Origin: SKVR01 sp046291875
Lineage (GTDB): Bacteria > Bacteroidota > Bacteroidia > Bacteroidales > UBA7960
Length of the DNA stretch: 64,000 bases
Direction: 5' to 3'
Assembly (NCBI GenBank): GCA_046291875.1
Contig: JBKBSF010000003.1
Span: 1-64,000, forward strand
Part shown: positions 63,070-64,000 of the stretch, piece after piece
How the letters are laid out: each line of letters opens with the position of its first letter
Numbering within the stretch: position 1 is the stretch's first letter
Position numbers and translations under genes: made by a program
The notes under the pieces: generated by a model
What the model was told of the DNA's origin: nothing
Databases searched by the model: none
What the model saw: the letters and a program-made list of their open reading frames with translations, nothing else

Positions 63070-64000
63070 TTATGTTTTGCTATTCTCCGTGTTTAACGTA
63101 AAACAAAACTCTGTTCCCTTGTTGTTTCCATCCGACTCAACCCATATGCGGCCATTGTGGTTATCCAGGATATGTTTTACCAACGAAAGGCCCAGCCCGG
63201 TACCGGGGCTGCTGTTATCCAGCTTGTTAAACAATCCGAATATTTTTTCGTGAAAAGCTTTGGGAATCCCTATTCCATTGTCGCGCACACAAAAAACGAT
63301 CTCCTGGCCATGGGTGCGGCAATGGATATGGATTTTTGGGGTACGCAGGGGAGAAGAAAATTTAAGGGCGTTTTCGATAAGGTTTTGAAATAATTCGCGG
63401 CATCGGGCTTTGTCGGCATATACTTCGGGCATGTTTTCCTGGATCGTAACCTCTCCTTTTTTCTCGCTTATAAGCCCAAAGAGCAACTCCCGGGCTTCAG
63501 AGGCAGCCAGGGTCATAGAAAACTTCTCATAGGGATTAACGATCCGGCCCACACGTGAGAGCTCCAGCAGATCCTCCAGGAGTTGCTGCATTTTGCGGGT
63601 GGCATTGCCTATACGGTCTATGCTGTCCTGCACGTCTTCCTGGCGACCATCCTGAAGATCATCCTGCAAAAGACCCAGAAAACCTTGAATGGTTACCAGC
63701 GGACTGCGCAAATCGTGCGATACGGTATAGGAGAAACGCTCCAGCTCCGAATTGGCCCGACTGAGCTCTTCCAGCTGCTTTTTAATAACACGTTCGGCCT
63801 CAACCCGTTGAGTAATATCAAAATAAATACCGATGATACCCGGTTGACGGTTTTGATCGTCGTAGAAAACAGCTTTATGAAAAACTGCATCCATGCGGCG
63901 GCCATCGGGAAAGACGATATGGGTTTCGTAAACCTGTCTGGTGCCACTGGCAAATAATTCCTGGTCTTTTTGGTAAAACACCCCGGCCTGGCTTTCCTCA
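63070..64000 (-). CDS. PAS histidine kinase, 5' end beyond the window
   Basis: A partial sensor kinase. The reading frame stays open to the window edge, so the first codons are missing; a GTG at 63981 is not the true start. The visible part is at least 310 residues: the second half of a PAS domain (FPDGRRMDAVFHKAVFYD, then GIIGIYFDITQR), a HisKA domain with FSYTVSHDLRSPL (His), a HATPase with NLIENALKFS, RDNGIGIP and GTGLGLSLVKHIL, ending in FCFTLNT. There is no receiver domain after the kinase. It may form a unit with the hybrid kinase downstream, 150 bases away. Confidence 0.9.
   Translation of the reverse strand, partial: EESQAGVFYQKDQELFASGTRQVYETHIVFPDGRRMDAVFHKAVFYDDQNRQPGIIGIYFDITQRVEAERVIKKQLEELSRANSELERFSYTVSHDLRSPLVTIQGFLGLLQDDLQDGRQEDVQDSIDRIGNATRKMQQLLEDLLELSRVGRIVNPYEKFSMTLAASEARELLFGLISEKKGEVTIQENMPEVYADKARCRELFQNLIENALKFSSPLRTPKIHIHCRTHGQEIVFCVRDNGIGIPKAFHEKIFGLFNKLDNSSPGTGLGLSLVKHILDNHNGRIWVESDGNNKGTEFCFTLNTENSKT

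Overview
The window comes from a Bacteroidota chromosome; the order is uncertain, with a Bacteroidales/Marinilabiliales-like lineage as my guess. Evidence: a TonB-dependent receptor with a carboxypeptidase-like N-terminus paired with a DUF4249 lipoprotein, a DUF5916 outer-membrane protein, a SigZ-type sigma factor, a SiaB-family kinase, a Bacteroidota-style TonB, weak Shine-Dalgarno sites, and TAnnTTTG-type -7 boxes before several genes. Housekeeping parts have moderate GC; parts of the accessory block are visibly richer in AT.

Region 1 (1-33.6 kb) is mostly core genome: two beta-lactamase-fold hydrolases, acetyltransferases, a DUF4160/DUF2442 pair, a gluzincin-like peptidase, a DUF5916 protein, sigZ with a Cu/Zn-type permease, lipA and an interrupted lipB, a UbiA prenyltransferase facing a predicted double prenol-kinase fusion, xseB, a 5'-nucleotidase, sufE and a DUF59 Fe-S assembly gene, a serpin lipoprotein, gcvH, vanZ, tonB, recG, a SiaB-like protein, the TonB receptor/DUF4249 pair and a polyprenyl diphosphate synthase. 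lipA/lipB make the lipoyl group that gcvH carries. lipB has an in-frame TAA before both catalytic residues, so it is either broken or wrongly read.

Region 2 (33.8-52.6 kb) is an accessory and defence block. It opens with a cassette-like run of poorly known genes: a small lipoprotein, a five-TM protein with two ExbD-like domains, a single-TM protein, and a DUF1016/YhcG nuclease. These are separated by three copies of a palindrome-rich intergenic repeat (A, B, C) and by two copies of a 120-bp leader repeat (D1, D2). Next comes a type I restriction-modification operon (hsdR, an AlbA_2/HATPase gene with a ten-unit 12-bp repeat, hsdM, hsdS), then a Gabija-like pair (GajA OLD-type ATPase/TOPRIM and GajB UvrD-like helicase), then an ImmA/IrrE protease with a DUF4411 PIN-like partner. 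An initiator tRNA-Met gene marks the right edge.

Region 3 (53-64 kb) returns to core genes: era, tex, a carotenoid operon (crtI-like, crtB, crtD-like), and two PAS histidine kinases, the second cut by the window end. The UbiA enzyme, the prenol-kinase fusion, the polyprenyl synthase and the crt operon all concern isoprenoids but are not one operon.

The best candidates for something new are the cassette-like array with structured repeats, the kinase fusion, and the lipB stop codon.
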